A DNA stretch of 64,000 nt from Acidobacteriota bacterium. Lineage in GTDB: Bacteria; Acidobacteriota; Thermoanaerobaculia; Multivoradales; J023. Positions within the stretch are counted from its first letter, which is position 1. Each line of letters opens with the position of its first letter. The notes beneath the pieces are model-generated. The model ran no database searches. It was not told the origin of the DNA and worked only from the letters and a program-made list of their open reading frames with translations. Positions 1-8,616 of this stretch are shown here, one piece after another. The DNA lies in the NCBI GenBank assembly GCA_029263315.1, contig JAJCXR010000042.1, positions 186,001 through 250,000 on the forward strand, given 5' to 3'. A program made the translations under genes and the position numbers.

Positions 1-1
1 T

Positions 2-508
2 GGGATGGCGGCGCCATCCATGAACGCAGTGGCCCAACGCTTCGCCGAGCACGATATCGGCTCCATCTTCGTCTACACCCACGAAGCTCACCCCGGGGAG
101 CGTTTTCCCCACCACCGGACCATGGACGACAAATACCGCCATGCCAAGGCCCTGCGCGACGAGCTCGGGGTGACGCGTCCGATCTATCTCGATGCCCTCA
201 ACGGCGCCCTGCACCGCGCCCTGGGCGGCATGCCCAATATGACCTGGATATTCAGCCGCGGCGGCGTCCCGGTCTATAAAAGCGACTGGACCGACGCCCA
301 CAGCGTCGGCAACAGCCTCGACTACCTCCTCGAGGTGGCCGCAAGACGACGTAGCGGTGAGCGCTTGGCACCCTTCCGGATCGAGCGTCTCGACTACCGG
401 GACCACGATCGTGGGCGTTTCTATGAAGGTCTGGACCGCAGTGGCCCCAGGGCGGTGGCGGAGTTCGAGGCAGCCTTTCCGCAGGATCGACGGCCTAAGA
501 AGCGGTAG
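2..508 (+). CDS. Thioredoxin-fold, iodothyronine-deiodinase-like redoxin (5' end cut off)
   Basis: The reading frame is open to the left edge, so the start lies outside the window. The visible part matches the body of deiodinase-like redoxins: the 'FVYTHEAHPGE' strand, then an Arg/Ala-rich helix, 'PIYLDALNGALHRALGG' and 'MPNMTWIFSRGGVPVYK'. In this family the active-site Cys or Sec lies just upstream of the visible start, so it cannot be checked. Bacterial members are usually annotated as redoxin or deiodinase-like proteins of unknown substrate; hormone deiodination should not be assumed. The C-terminal 50 residues are charged and poorly conserved. The next gene is on the opposite strand, 274 bases away. 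The gap at 509-782 shows no gene I can support. Confidence 0.6.
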   Translation, partial: GMAAPSMNAVAQRFAEHDIGSIFVYTHEAHPGERFPHHRTMDDKYRHAKALRDELGVTRPIYLDALNGALHRALGGMPNMTWIFSRGGVPVYKSDWTDAHSVGNSLDYLLEVAARRRSGERLAPFRIERLDYRDHDRGRFYEGLDRSGPRAVAEFEAAFPQDRRPKKR

Positions 509-782
509 GATTCCCCTACCACCTCGGGCATCTCGCCGGGGCCGTCCGCCTGGAGCAACACCGCCTGGAGCACCCTCCCTGCTCGCGGACTCACAAGTCG
601 GGCGGCCCAGGCTACGGACACCGGGCCCTCCGGGGCCACAGAAACCCTTCTTCTACACCGACCCCGCAGGGGTACTCCCTATGAGCCCAGGGTCAGGAGC
701 GAAGCGACGCCACGCTGGGATTCACTACCCCGGTCGCCTGCAAACCGGGGATTCCGCCAACCGGGAATAGGCGTTCCAAACG

Positions 783-1769
783 CTAGCAAAACTCCTGCCG
801 CCAGATGCGCCGCAGCTCTTCATCCCGTCGACGCTCGACGTATACTCCCAGCCGCGATCGCAACGCCTCGTCGTGGCGATGCAGGGCCAGGGCAGCCAAG
901 GCGAGGCGGGCCCGACCGATCGGCCCGTCGTCCACTTCCTCTTCCAGCAGATCGAGGGCCGGTTGGCGCCGGGTCAAGGCCAAGGCCAGGTATAGGGAGC
1001 GCTGCAGATCCTCATCGACCTGGGTGTCCAGGCACCGTGCCAGGGGCTCGATGGCGTCTTGCAACCGGCTCTCGCCGAGGGCCAGGGCGGCCGCTTCGAC
1101 GTTGCTGAGCTCGGCATGGTCCAGCAACCCGGCGACGAAGGGCCAGGAGCGTTGCCCGTCGAGACGCAGCAGGGATTGGCAACATTCCCCCACCACCTCC
1201 GGCTCGTCGTCGCCGCTGGTCACTTTGAGCCGCAGGACGGCCTCGGCGGCCATTTGCCCGCTGTCGCCGAGGGCTTCCGCCGCCGCCAGCCGGGTGGGAC
1301 GCTCGCCGTCGACCAACAGCGGGGCGACCTTGAGCACGGCTTCCGGGTGACGGCTGCGCACCAGACCATGGGCGCACCAGCCGCGCACCGGCGCCGCCGC
1401 GTCGACGCTGCCACCCCACACCGGTTCCAGTTGCACGAAATACAAGCCGCTGAGGAAAATCTCCGTCGATGGCTGCTCCAGCTCGACCAGCGCTTTGGCC
1501 AGCTCGATCTTGCCGAAACAGCCCTTGTCCCGCTTGAGGGGTTCCACCAACAGACGCCGGAAGGCCCCTTCCAGGCTCGGCACCAACGTCCGTAGATCGA
1601 ACCTTTGGCCGAGCTCCACCGTCAGCTTGGCGGCCCTGGCCACCACCAGTCCGGAGCGTTTCTGGGTCAGGGCGGACTCCAGCTGCCGCAGGATGACCTG
1701 CGGATCGCCTTCCTGCACCAGCTCCGCCAGGGCGTTGAGACGTTCTTCGACGGGATCACGCGGTGCCAT
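783..1769 (-). CDS. HEAT-repeat protein, hypothetical
   Basis: A 328-residue soluble protein made of about eight degenerate HEAT/Armadillo-like helical pairs. Typical pieces are 'RLAAAEALGDSG', 'VVGECCQSLLRLDG' and 'NVEAAALALGES', spaced about 35-45 residues apart. HEAT arrays are protein-binding scaffolds, so no reaction can be assigned. I chose the ATG at 1769 (MAPRDPVEERL) because the extra 28 residues of the longer frame are not repeat-like and have no signal peptide. There is no clear Shine-Dalgarno sequence at either start. The gene is divergent from the STAND gene, with the 17-bp repeat array between them. It may be an independent housekeeping gene or a partner of its neighbour; the sequence does not decide. 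Confidence 0.6.
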   Translation of the reverse strand: MAPRDPVEERLNALAELVQEGDPQVILRQLESALTQKRSGLVVARAAKLTVELGQRFDLRTLVPSLEGAFRRLLVEPLKRDKGCFGKIELAKALVELEQPSTEIFLSGLYFVQLEPVWGGSVDAAAPVRGWCAHGLVRSRHPEAVLKVAPLLVDGERPTRLAAAEALGDSGQMAAEAVLRLKVTSGDDEPEVVGECCQSLLRLDGQRSWPFVAGLLDHAELSNVEAAALALGESRLQDAIEPLARCLDTQVDEDLQRSLYLALALTRRQPALDLLEEEVDDGPIGRARLALAALALHRHDEALRSRLGVYVERRRDEELRRIWRQEFC

Positions 1770-1867
1770 GCTTATGGTTATACTCAGCGGGTCGAAGATC
1801 GTCAAGCGAACGCCGCATGCCTGACAAGGCAGCAAGCGCTGGGATGGCAGCAAGGGCCGCCGTATAG

Positions 1868-1952
1868 CTGGAAAAACTGTAGTTCTGGGAAGATCGTATA
1901 TCTGGAAAGACTGTAGATCTGGAAAGACCGTAGTTCTGGGAAGTCTGTAGAT
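1868..1952. repeat. Tandem repeat, five units of 17 bp
   Basis: Five consecutive units at 1868, 1885, 1902, 1919 and 1936 follow the pattern CTGGAAAGACTGTAGAT with a few substitutions each. A sixth partial unit starts at 1953. The period is not a multiple of three, and the array lies between the divergent HEAT gene and the STAND gene. The last partial unit supplies the GGAGGG ribosome binding site (1955-1960) of the STAND gene. The array could hold a repeated protein-binding site or simply be a minisatellite. Confidence 0.85.
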
Positions 1953-1966
1953 CTGGAGGGAATTGG

Positions 1967-4900
1967 GTGCCGCGCCCCGGGGGGACCGTCACCGCACACA
2001 TGGCCGAGCCCGTATCCCTCTTCGAGGTCGAAGCAGCTTGGAAAGAGCACCCCTTGGGACGCCACCGCGCCGTCGGTGGGCGCCGTGCCCTGGATGGTTT
2101 CCATTATCAGCTGGCCCTTTCCCTGCAACGTTTCTTCGCTGCCCTGGAGCAGGGTCAGGGCCCCATTGAAACCGCCTTTGAAGGCCTCGGTGACCTGGCC
2201 CAACGGCACGCTGACACCACCTACCTGGTTCAGGTCAAGACCACCCTACGCCGTAGCTCCCTGCGCTCCGCCGTCGACGAAATGTTGGCCATCGACCGTT
2301 TCCTCGAAGAGCGCTTCGAGCCCTTGCGTCCGAGGGTGCGCTTCGCCGTCTGGTGCCGTCGTCTCGAAACCCAGGCCCAGCTCGCCCAACTGACCGCCGA
2401 GGAGCTCGGGCTCGACGCCGAAGCGGCGGAGCGCTGGCGGCGGCTGGCGGCGCGGGTCGCCCCGGTGGAGGTGCGGCCCGATCCCTTTCTCAGCTTGGTG
2501 GTGCGCCACTTCGATCGGCTGGACAACGCCTTTCTCACCTTCGAAGCCCTGCTCACCCGACTGCTCCGACTGTTGGCCCGCGGCACCGAGAGCCCACAGA
2601 TCGCCGAAGCGCTCCTCGAGCTGTGGTCCCAGCAGCGGAAGGCGAAAAAACCACCCCCGGGACGTCTGCTGACCGCCCTCCATTTCCTGCCCGCAGAGCC
2701 CCAGAGGGAGCCCACGACGGTGGGCAACCGTCCGTTTTTGGAGGACCTGCCACGGGGTCAGTTCATGCCACGGCCCCACCGTCTGGCCGAGGTGATGACC
2801 CTGATCCAGGGTTTGTGGAAGGAGACATCGCCACCGCCGGCGCGGCGTCGGCTACCGGTGGTTTGGATCGATGGCGCCCCCGGCGTCGGCAAGAGTGTGC
2901 TGCTGCTGCAAGTGGTGGAGCAGTTGGTAGTCGAATACGAGGGGCTGGTCCATGCCCTGGCGCCGTCGGCGGATTGCTTGGCCACGGCCCTCGAGCTGTG
3001 GAAGAAGGAACCGCGACCGGTGATCCTCGCCGTCGACGATCTCTACGCGCCGGATCAGCGGCAGCCGGAAGCCTGGCAGCGGGTGGATCAGGCCATCTTC
3101 AGCGGGGGTTGGAGCCACCTGCCGCTGATCTTGACCTGCGGCCCCTCCGACTATCGGCAAGCCTTCGAGCGACAGGCCCGTCGGAGCGGCATGTTGCGGC
3201 TCGAAAGCGTCGTCATCGGTGGTCTCGACGACGCCGAGCGGCTCGCCTATGGCCGCTGGTACGGCCAGCGCCACGGCGTGGCGCCCCCCGACGTCGACGA
3301 ACGCAACTTCGTCACCGCTGCTTTTCTGCTGCATTTGAGCCACCATGGCCAAGCCCCCAACCTGGGACAATTCGCCCAGCGCTTGGCGGATCGCTTCCAC
3401 AGCCACGACCTCTACGACGACATGTTGGCCCTGCTGGCGGCCGAGATTCTGGCGGTCCGCGTGCCTCCGGAAGCCTTCTCGCCGCGCGGCGACTTCGTGC
3501 AGTTGCTGCTCGACGAAGGTATCTTGCGCCGGGCCGGTGAGCCGCCGTCCCTGCGCATGATGCATCCCTTGCTGGCGCGCAATCTCTACGATTTGCTGGT
3601 GCCGCAGGAGCGGCTCCACGAACGGGCCCATCACATCGTCCGCTGTTTTGGGCTACTACGCCGGGAGCCACAAGGGGCGGAGCTGCTGCGCCGCTTGCAT
3701 AGCCTCGATGGCGACCCGGACCTCGACCCGGCGGTGCGCCGTCGGGCCCTGGAGGATCTCGGGGAGCTGCTTCACGGCACGGTGTCAGAGCAGGTCGACG
3801 GCACCCACGTCCGCCTCTGGCTGCTGGCGGCCCGAGATCACACGCTGCGGGTATCGTCCAGGATGGAGCGGCGGTTGATGCAGTGGCTGCGCCAGCCAAA
3901 CCTCGACCCGGCGGCCTGGGGCCAGCTGTGGCAGGCGGCCTGGACACTGGCGTCGCCAGCGGAGCAACCGGCCTTGGCCGCCATGGCCAGGCCTTGGCTC
4001 AGCTCGAACGGCTATCTCGCCGAATGGAACTACGTGTGGCAGGCCCTCTGGCGGCACCGCAACGACGACAGCCTGCGCCACTTGGCCCTCACCTGGCTGG
4101 CCGAGCAACCGCGGCAAGCCGGCTGGAGTCACGTCTTTCGGGCCCTCTGCCAGGGTGCGACGCCGGACGACACACTCCGGCAGCTCGCCGTGGAAGGCTT
4201 GCGACACTGCCCCGTCTCGGCGGCTGACCCCCACCTTTGGAACCACGTCTGGCGCCTGGGACCGCAGCCCTGGGCTTTCGTCGATGCCCTGCTCCATCGC
4301 CTGGCCCGCTGCCCCTTCCCCCACCTGCAAAAGGACGGTCTCGGTTTCCTCTGGCGACGGCGCAAGGCCCTCGGCGACCCTTCCGAGATCGACGCGGGGT
4401 TCATCGACTGCCTGCGGCGTCACCGTCAGGTGCCGATGTGGGCCCACCTACTACAACAGCCCCGGCTGTGGCAGCTGCCCTTCGACAGCCTGGCGCCCCT
4501 GGTGATCGAGTGGTTGACGGAAAATCCGGAGCGCTCCGAGTGGCACTACCTGTGGCGGATGATGATCGACCGTCGGCCCGACGACTCCACGCTCCTCAAC
4601 TTGGCCCGAACTTGGCTCGACCACGACCCCGAGCATGCGTCCTGGGCCTTCGTCTGGCAGCAGTTGGTGGACCTGCACCCCGGCGACCTGGAGATCCTCG
4701 AGATCGGCGCCATGTGGTTGCAGGGACGCCACCAGCACCCCGCTTGGTCGCATGTTTGGCAGCGGCTGGTGGCCGGGCATTCAAGCCCTGGCGACTTCAT
4801 TGCCCTGGCTCGAGGCTGGCTGGAGGACGGTGAAGGACGCAGCCAATGGAGCTATGTCTGGCGCACCCTACTGGCCCATCCTGCGGTCGCCGACGCCGAG

Positions 4901-5443
4901 CGGGCCCGGCTGCTCGATCGAGCCACGGAGCGCCTGCGACAGCGACCGGACGGCGACCAATGGCCGCATATTTGGCGCCAGATGGTTACCTACCGGAAAG
5001 ACGATCCAGAGCTCTGGTCCCTGGCCCGGCAGTGGCTCACCGACCAGCGGGGCCATCGGGGTTGGGCCATCGTATGGTGTCGTGTCGTGCGTCACCGGCC
5101 CGAGGACGGGCTGCTGGCCGACGGTCGATCCTGGCTGCGCCGACATCCCGACAACGATGCCTGGCCCCAGGCTTGGCATTGCCTGTGGGATAGCCCGGCG
5201 GAGGACGACGGGCTGCTCAGCCTGGGACGCCGCTGGTTGCGTCGGCATCCCCGCCACCGGCACTGGCATATCGTCTGGCAAGATTTGGCGGTGCGCTTGC
5301 CGTGGGATCGTCAGCTGGCACAACAGGCCCAGGCTTGGCTCGCCGCAGCCGACTCCGCAGCCGACACCGCCGTCATCGACCAGAAAGCGCTCACGGCCGT
5401 CCGCCGGCGGCTGCAACCGATGGCTCGCCTGCTGCGGGATTGA
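1967..5443 (+). CDS. Cap4/DUF4297-like nuclease fused to a STAND NTPase and a Trp-rich repeat array; candidate Avs-like defence protein
   Basis: 1158 residues with three parts. Residues 44-93 carry a PD-(D/E)XK-type pattern ('GFHYQLALSLQ', then 'IETAFEGLGD', then 'YLVQVKTT') like the Cap4/DUF4297 endonuclease domain: acidic residues, Asp76 and the Q-V-K triad near 89-91. Residues about 296-420 hold a P-loop (GAPGVGKS, 303-310) and a Walker B strand (VILAVDD, 352-358), followed by helical segments typical of STAND ATPases. From about residue 640 to 1125 there are roughly a dozen units of about 38 residues with the pattern W..VW..L....P.D..L..LA..WL..HP. Known Avs proteins share this layout: the repeats sense a phage protein, the NTPase oligomerises and the nuclease cuts DNA. 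GTG at 1967 is favoured by GGAGGG six bases upstream; ATG at 2000 is the alternative. The 3' end overlaps the opposing cytochrome gene by 53 bases. The defence role is inferred. Confidence 0.72.
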   Translation: MPRPGGTVTAHMAEPVSLFEVEAAWKEHPLGRHRAVGGRRALDGFHYQLALSLQRFFAALEQGQGPIETAFEGLGDLAQRHADTTYLVQVKTTLRRSSLRSAVDEMLAIDRFLEERFEPLRPRVRFAVWCRRLETQAQLAQLTAEELGLDAEAAERWRRLAARVAPVEVRPDPFLSLVVRHFDRLDNAFLTFEALLTRLLRLLARGTESPQIAEALLELWSQQRKAKKPPPGRLLTALHFLPAEPQREPTTVGNRPFLEDLPRGQFMPRPHRLAEVMTLIQGLWKETSPPPARRRLPVVWIDGAPGVGKSVLLLQVVEQLVVEYEGLVHALAPSADCLATALELWKKEPRPVILAVDDLYAPDQRQPEAWQRVDQAIFSGGWSHLPLILTCGPSDYRQAFERQARRSGMLRLESVVIGGLDDAERLAYGRWYGQRHGVAPPDVDERNFVTAAFLLHLSHHGQAPNLGQFAQRLADRFHSHDLYDDMLALLAAEILAVRVPPEAFSPRGDFVQLLLDEGILRRAGEPPSLRMMHPLLARNLYDLLVPQERLHERAHHIVRCFGLLRREPQGAELLRRLHSLDGDPDLDPAVRRRALEDLGELLHGTVSEQVDGTHVRLWLLAARDHTLRVSSRMERRLMQWLRQPNLDPAAWGQLWQAAWTLASPAEQPALAAMARPWLSSNGYLAEWNYVWQALWRHRNDDSLRHLALTWLAEQPRQAGWSHVFRALCQGATPDDTLRQLAVEGLRHCPVSAADPHLWNHVWRLGPQPWAFVDALLHRLARCPFPHLQKDGLGFLWRRRKALGDPSEIDAGFIDCLRRHRQVPMWAHLLQQPRLWQLPFDSLAPLVIEWLTENPERSEWHYLWRMMIDRRPDDSTLLNLARTWLDHDPEHASWAFVWQQLVDLHPGDLEILEIGAMWLQGRHQHPAWSHVWQRLVAGHSSPGDFIALARGWLEDGEGRSQWSYVWRTLLAHPAVADAERARLLDRATERLRQRPDGDQWPHIWRQMVTYRKDDPELWSLARQWLTDQRGHRGWAIVWCRVVRHRPEDGLLADGRSWLRRHPDNDAWPQAWHCLWDSPAEDDGLLSLGRRWLRRHPRHRHWHIVWQDLAVRLPWDRQLAQQAQAWLAAADSAADTAVIDQKALTAVRRRLQPMARLLRD

Positions 5444-8411
5444 AGGTCGCTTGGCTGCCGGCCGGCTCGGTGGAGGACGGCTCAGTGGATGACGGCTCGG
5501 TGGAGGACCTGTCCTCGCCATCGTCCACCCACGGTTGTAGCTCAAACGCCGCCGCCCGGCGCTCCACTCCGTCCATCTCGTAGGCCCCAGGGCGCTGCAA
5601 ATCGTAGATCACGATGGCCTCCGCCGCGTGGTTGGCGGCCGGATCGTTGGCCCGTGCCACCGCCACCGCCTTGTCGCGGGCGTTGTCGTCCACCTTGTAG
5701 GTGCGGTACAGATCGAAATGCAGCTTCGCTCCAGCTTCGTCCCCGAGCTGCTTGTAGATCAAATTGAGATTGTAGTGGGCGGCGGTGTTCTCGGAATCGA
5801 TCTTCAGAGTGCGCAGAAAGAGATCTTCGGCTCGCCGCATGAGCTCGTCGCGGCGCGGCCGACGAGCTTCGCCGCGCTCTTGCTTGGCCCGTTCGAAGAG
5901 GGTTTGACCGAGCTCGTTGAGCACCCGATAGTCGAGGTTGAAATCGAAACCACGACGCCGCGTTTCCTCGTCGTCGAGGGCCAGGATGCTCTCAAAGTTG
6001 GCAATCGCCTGGTCGAGGAAGCCGTTCTGCTTGTTGACCAGGCCGGTGAACCACTGCACCGTCCAGCGGGGGGCCGGTGGATCGAAGGCGGCGGCCCGTT
6101 CGAGGGCATCGACGGCCTTGTCCTCCACCGTGCCTTGGGCCAAATAAACCCGCGCCAAGTTGAGCGGCCCGTCGGGGCGTCCCATGGCCTCCACTTGCTG
6201 GAACGCCGCCTCCGCCTGGGCCAGCTCACCCTTCGTCTTGCCGCCCTTGCGCAGCAGGCCGATGCCGTAGTCGTTCCAGCGCTGCCACACCGGCTCGATG
6301 GGCGACGGTGGATTCACCACACCCTCGGCCACACCGCGCACCGGGAAAGTCACGCGATCCGACGCCAAGGTCATGATCGGCAACTGATTGTCGTAGTCTG
6401 CGTCCTCGACAAAACGCATGTAGGTGGTGTCGAACTTGCGGTACTGCAAACGCACCTCGACCCTCAGCGGCCCCTGAACATTCTCCGGTACCCGCAACTG
6501 ATAATGGATGCTATCGGCGGCACCGGGCGGGATCTGATGGCTGTACAGCGGGATGAAAATGTCCTGAGGATTACGCCGATCGATACGCCGCCCCTGGCGG
6601 TCGAGGACGTAGGAATTGACGAAGTGCGACCACGGATCGACCCATCCCCCTTCCTTCATGCCACCGCTGCGACCGAGGAGCCGTGGACCGTCCGGCGCCT
6701 CCTCGATCAGCTGTAGGTCCAGCCAGACTTGATTCGAGTCGCTGGTGCCCTGGGTGAAAGGATGCCCCAATTTCAAGGTCCGGATCACCGTCTCCAGGAG
6801 GTAGGTCTCACCGGGTTCCAAGGCGGGCACCTCGGGACGCAAGGGTGCCAGGAGCTCGCCGTCGGTGGTGCCGCCACGGCGCAGAGCGAAGAGATCGACC
6901 CGCATGACCCCTTCGTTGAACGCCCGGTGGGCCTCGTTGACCTGCGGCGGCATGCCCAGCATCTGGGGAATGGCGGTATTGGCGCTGGGAAATTGGTGGT
7001 CGTGTACCTCGAGACCGGGCTCGCCGTCGAAGTCCGCCGCCCCGAACTGATCCGACGGCGCCAGCGCCATATGGCAACCGTTGCAATTTTCCTGGGCCAC
7101 CGGTGGATAGTAAAAACTGCTGACTCCGTGGCCGGAGACACCGCTCAATAGGTAGGTGTCGTAGTGGTTCTGCCCCCGCAACCACTTGTATTTGTTGAGC
7201 TCTTCGGGCAAGTGCACCTTATGGCACGAGCCGCAGTACTCGGCGGAGCGGTGCAACGGCTTGAGGAAGGTCTTCTTGTGGAACTCCGGCTTGGCTTTGA
7301 TCAGCTGCCGATTGAGGAACTTCAGGGTCGGATTCTCGCTGAAGGCGAAGGGATAGTGGACCGGTTCCTCGATGGTGAAGTCGCTGTTGCCGCGGTTGGA
7401 ATTCACATGGGTGATGCTGTGGCAGCTGGTGCAGGTAATGCCCGCCTGCCCCGCCGGATCGGAGTCCATGTCGAAGTCGGGATCGTCGAATTTGCCGCTG
7501 AAAAAAACCACCGGATCGTGGCAGCCGGCACAGAAGCGGGCCGCCCTGACATCGCCGTCCCGCTGCAGGGAGACCTCACGGGTCTCGCGCACCGAGGCCA
7601 GGTAGGCCGGGTTGTTGAAGGAGGCGAAGCGATGCATGCTGACGGCCCATGAATCGTGGCTGTCCTGGTGACATTCCTGGCAGTACTGGGTGTTGTCGAG
7701 CACCTTCTCGGGAATGAAATCGCCGGTGGCGGTGCGGGCCAGGGACGGGAAGAAGTACTGCTCACCCGAGGCCGGGCCGGCGACGTTCCAACGGCGGGGA
7801 TCCTGGGACTGCCAGACCACCCCGACGGCGGCGAAGAGCAGAGCGACCACCGCCCAGCGACGCCCCACCCGCCAGTTGATGCGTTTGCCCGCCAGGCGGT
7901 GGATGACAAACAACCAGGCCGCCACCAGTGGGGTGATGACGTGTAACCAATAGGCCACCGAGCGCACCGTCGGGTCCTTCACCACGATGACCCCTTCGAG
8001 ACGGGTCAGCACCACTCCGCTGGCCAGCAGCACCAGGGCGGTGGCAAAGAGGGCATAACCCACTTTGACGGCCCGCCGATTGGGCCGCGTGTAGGAGTTT
8101 TTCATGTGCACCAGACCGAAGATGATCACCGGCAAGATGATCAGGATGCCCAGCCCCAGATGCACCAGAAACATGTTCATGTAGAACCAGTTCTGGTAGG
8201 TCTGTCCGGTGGACCATTCGAGCAGCGACACCCCGAGCAAGTACGCCGCATTGATGGCCAAGAGCGCAAAAAGCCCAAAAACGGCCATCAACAGCTTCGA
8301 CAGCTTCGGCCCCACCGCCGGCACATAGCGGCGACGGCGGGGTCTGCGAACCGCCGGGGCGGCGCTCGGGTTCGATGTGTCCTGGGGCGTATGGCTGGCT
8401 GAATCCGTCAT
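5391..8411 (-). CDS. Membrane-anchored five-haem c-type cytochrome with C-terminal TPRs
   Basis: 1006 residues. After a basic N-terminus there are about five hydrophobic helices (roughly 37-62, 78-102, 117-137, 151-171, 185-200). Several contain His ('LVHLGLGI', 'LHVITP', 'IHRLAG'), which suggests a diheme b-type module. Five CxxCH motifs then follow, near 244 (CQECH), 294 (CAGCH), 327 (CTSCH), 393 (CGSCH) and 443 (CNGCH), in a part like the cytochrome c554/multihaem superfamily. A beta-rich region and TPR-like helices (about 745-940) follow. The tail has three SSTEP units encoded by a 15-bp tandem repeat. The protein probably passes electrons between the quinone pool and a periplasmic acceptor; the substrate is unknown. 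Its last 53 bases are antisense to the STAND gene end. Confidence 0.75.
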   Translation of the reverse strand: MTDSASHTPQDTSNPSAAPAVRRPRRRRYVPAVGPKLSKLLMAVFGLFALLAINAAYLLGVSLLEWSTGQTYQNWFYMNMFLVHLGLGILIILPVIIFGLVHMKNSYTRPNRRAVKVGYALFATALVLLASGVVLTRLEGVIVVKDPTVRSVAYWLHVITPLVAAWLFVIHRLAGKRINWRVGRRWAVVALLFAAVGVVWQSQDPRRWNVAGPASGEQYFFPSLARTATGDFIPEKVLDNTQYCQECHQDSHDSWAVSMHRFASFNNPAYLASVRETREVSLQRDGDVRAARFCAGCHDPVVFFSGKFDDPDFDMDSDPAGQAGITCTSCHSITHVNSNRGNSDFTIEEPVHYPFAFSENPTLKFLNRQLIKAKPEFHKKTFLKPLHRSAEYCGSCHKVHLPEELNKYKWLRGQNHYDTYLLSGVSGHGVSSFYYPPVAQENCNGCHMALAPSDQFGAADFDGEPGLEVHDHQFPSANTAIPQMLGMPPQVNEAHRAFNEGVMRVDLFALRRGGTTDGELLAPLRPEVPALEPGETYLLETVIRTLKLGHPFTQGTSDSNQVWLDLQLIEEAPDGPRLLGRSGGMKEGGWVDPWSHFVNSYVLDRQGRRIDRRNPQDIFIPLYSHQIPPGAADSIHYQLRVPENVQGPLRVEVRLQYRKFDTTYMRFVEDADYDNQLPIMTLASDRVTFPVRGVAEGVVNPPSPIEPVWQRWNDYGIGLLRKGGKTKGELAQAEAAFQQVEAMGRPDGPLNLARVYLAQGTVEDKAVDALERAAAFDPPAPRWTVQWFTGLVNKQNGFLDQAIANFESILALDDEETRRRGFDFNLDYRVLNELGQTLFERAKQERGEARRPRRDELMRRAEDLFLRTLKIDSENTAAHYNLNLIYKQLGDEAGAKLHFDLYRTYKVDDNARDKAVAVARANDPAANHAAEAIVIYDLQRPGAYEMDGVERRAAAFELQPWVDDGEDRSSTEPSSTEPSSTEPAGSQATFNPAAGEPSVAAAGGRP
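5464..5508. repeat. 15-bp tandem repeat, three units, inside the cytochrome gene
   Basis: Three adjacent 15-bp units start at 5464, 5479 and 5494 and differ at two positions. On the minus strand they encode the pentapeptide SSTEP three times near the C-terminus of the cytochrome. The period keeps the reading frame, so copy number could vary without breaking the gene. Confidence 0.85.
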
Positions 8412-8447
8412 CGAGGCTCACTTTCCGGGTCCGGTGGCATAGAAATT

Positions 8448-8477
8448 GGGGTCGGCAATCGGTACCTTGCCGACCCC
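8448..8477 (-). terminator. Hairpin downstream of the lipase gene
   Basis: A perfect 11-bp inverted repeat, GGGGTCGGCAA and TTGCCGACCCC, with an 8-base loop. Read on the minus strand it is followed by AATTTC. It lies between the lipase stop (8617) and the cytochrome start (8411), so it probably ends lipase transcription. The weak T-run leaves room for another role in the cytochrome leader. Confidence 0.55.
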
Positions 8478-8616
8478 ACCGCGTCGGCCTTGAATACTAC
8501 CGGGCCTTGGACGCTGGGAAAAGACCAGATCCAGAAGATCCTAGGCTGACCTCTGGACTGCCTTCCGACAGCCACCCGCCGCAAAAAATCATCGGACGCG
8601 GCAGGTCAGACCGCTG

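Noticed and set aside
357..782. Small ORFs around 421-770
   Set aside because: They overlap the redoxin end or the gap, have biased Arg/Pro composition and no ribosome binding site.
1868..1952. CRISPR-like or iteron origin
   Set aside because: The 17-bp units are contiguous with no spacers, and no replication initiator gene or DnaA-box cluster is nearby.
2353..3540. 395-residue ORF in another frame of the STAND gene
   Set aside because: Arg/Ala/Pro-rich out-of-frame reading of a GC-rich gene; the P-loop and nuclease motifs are in the other frame.
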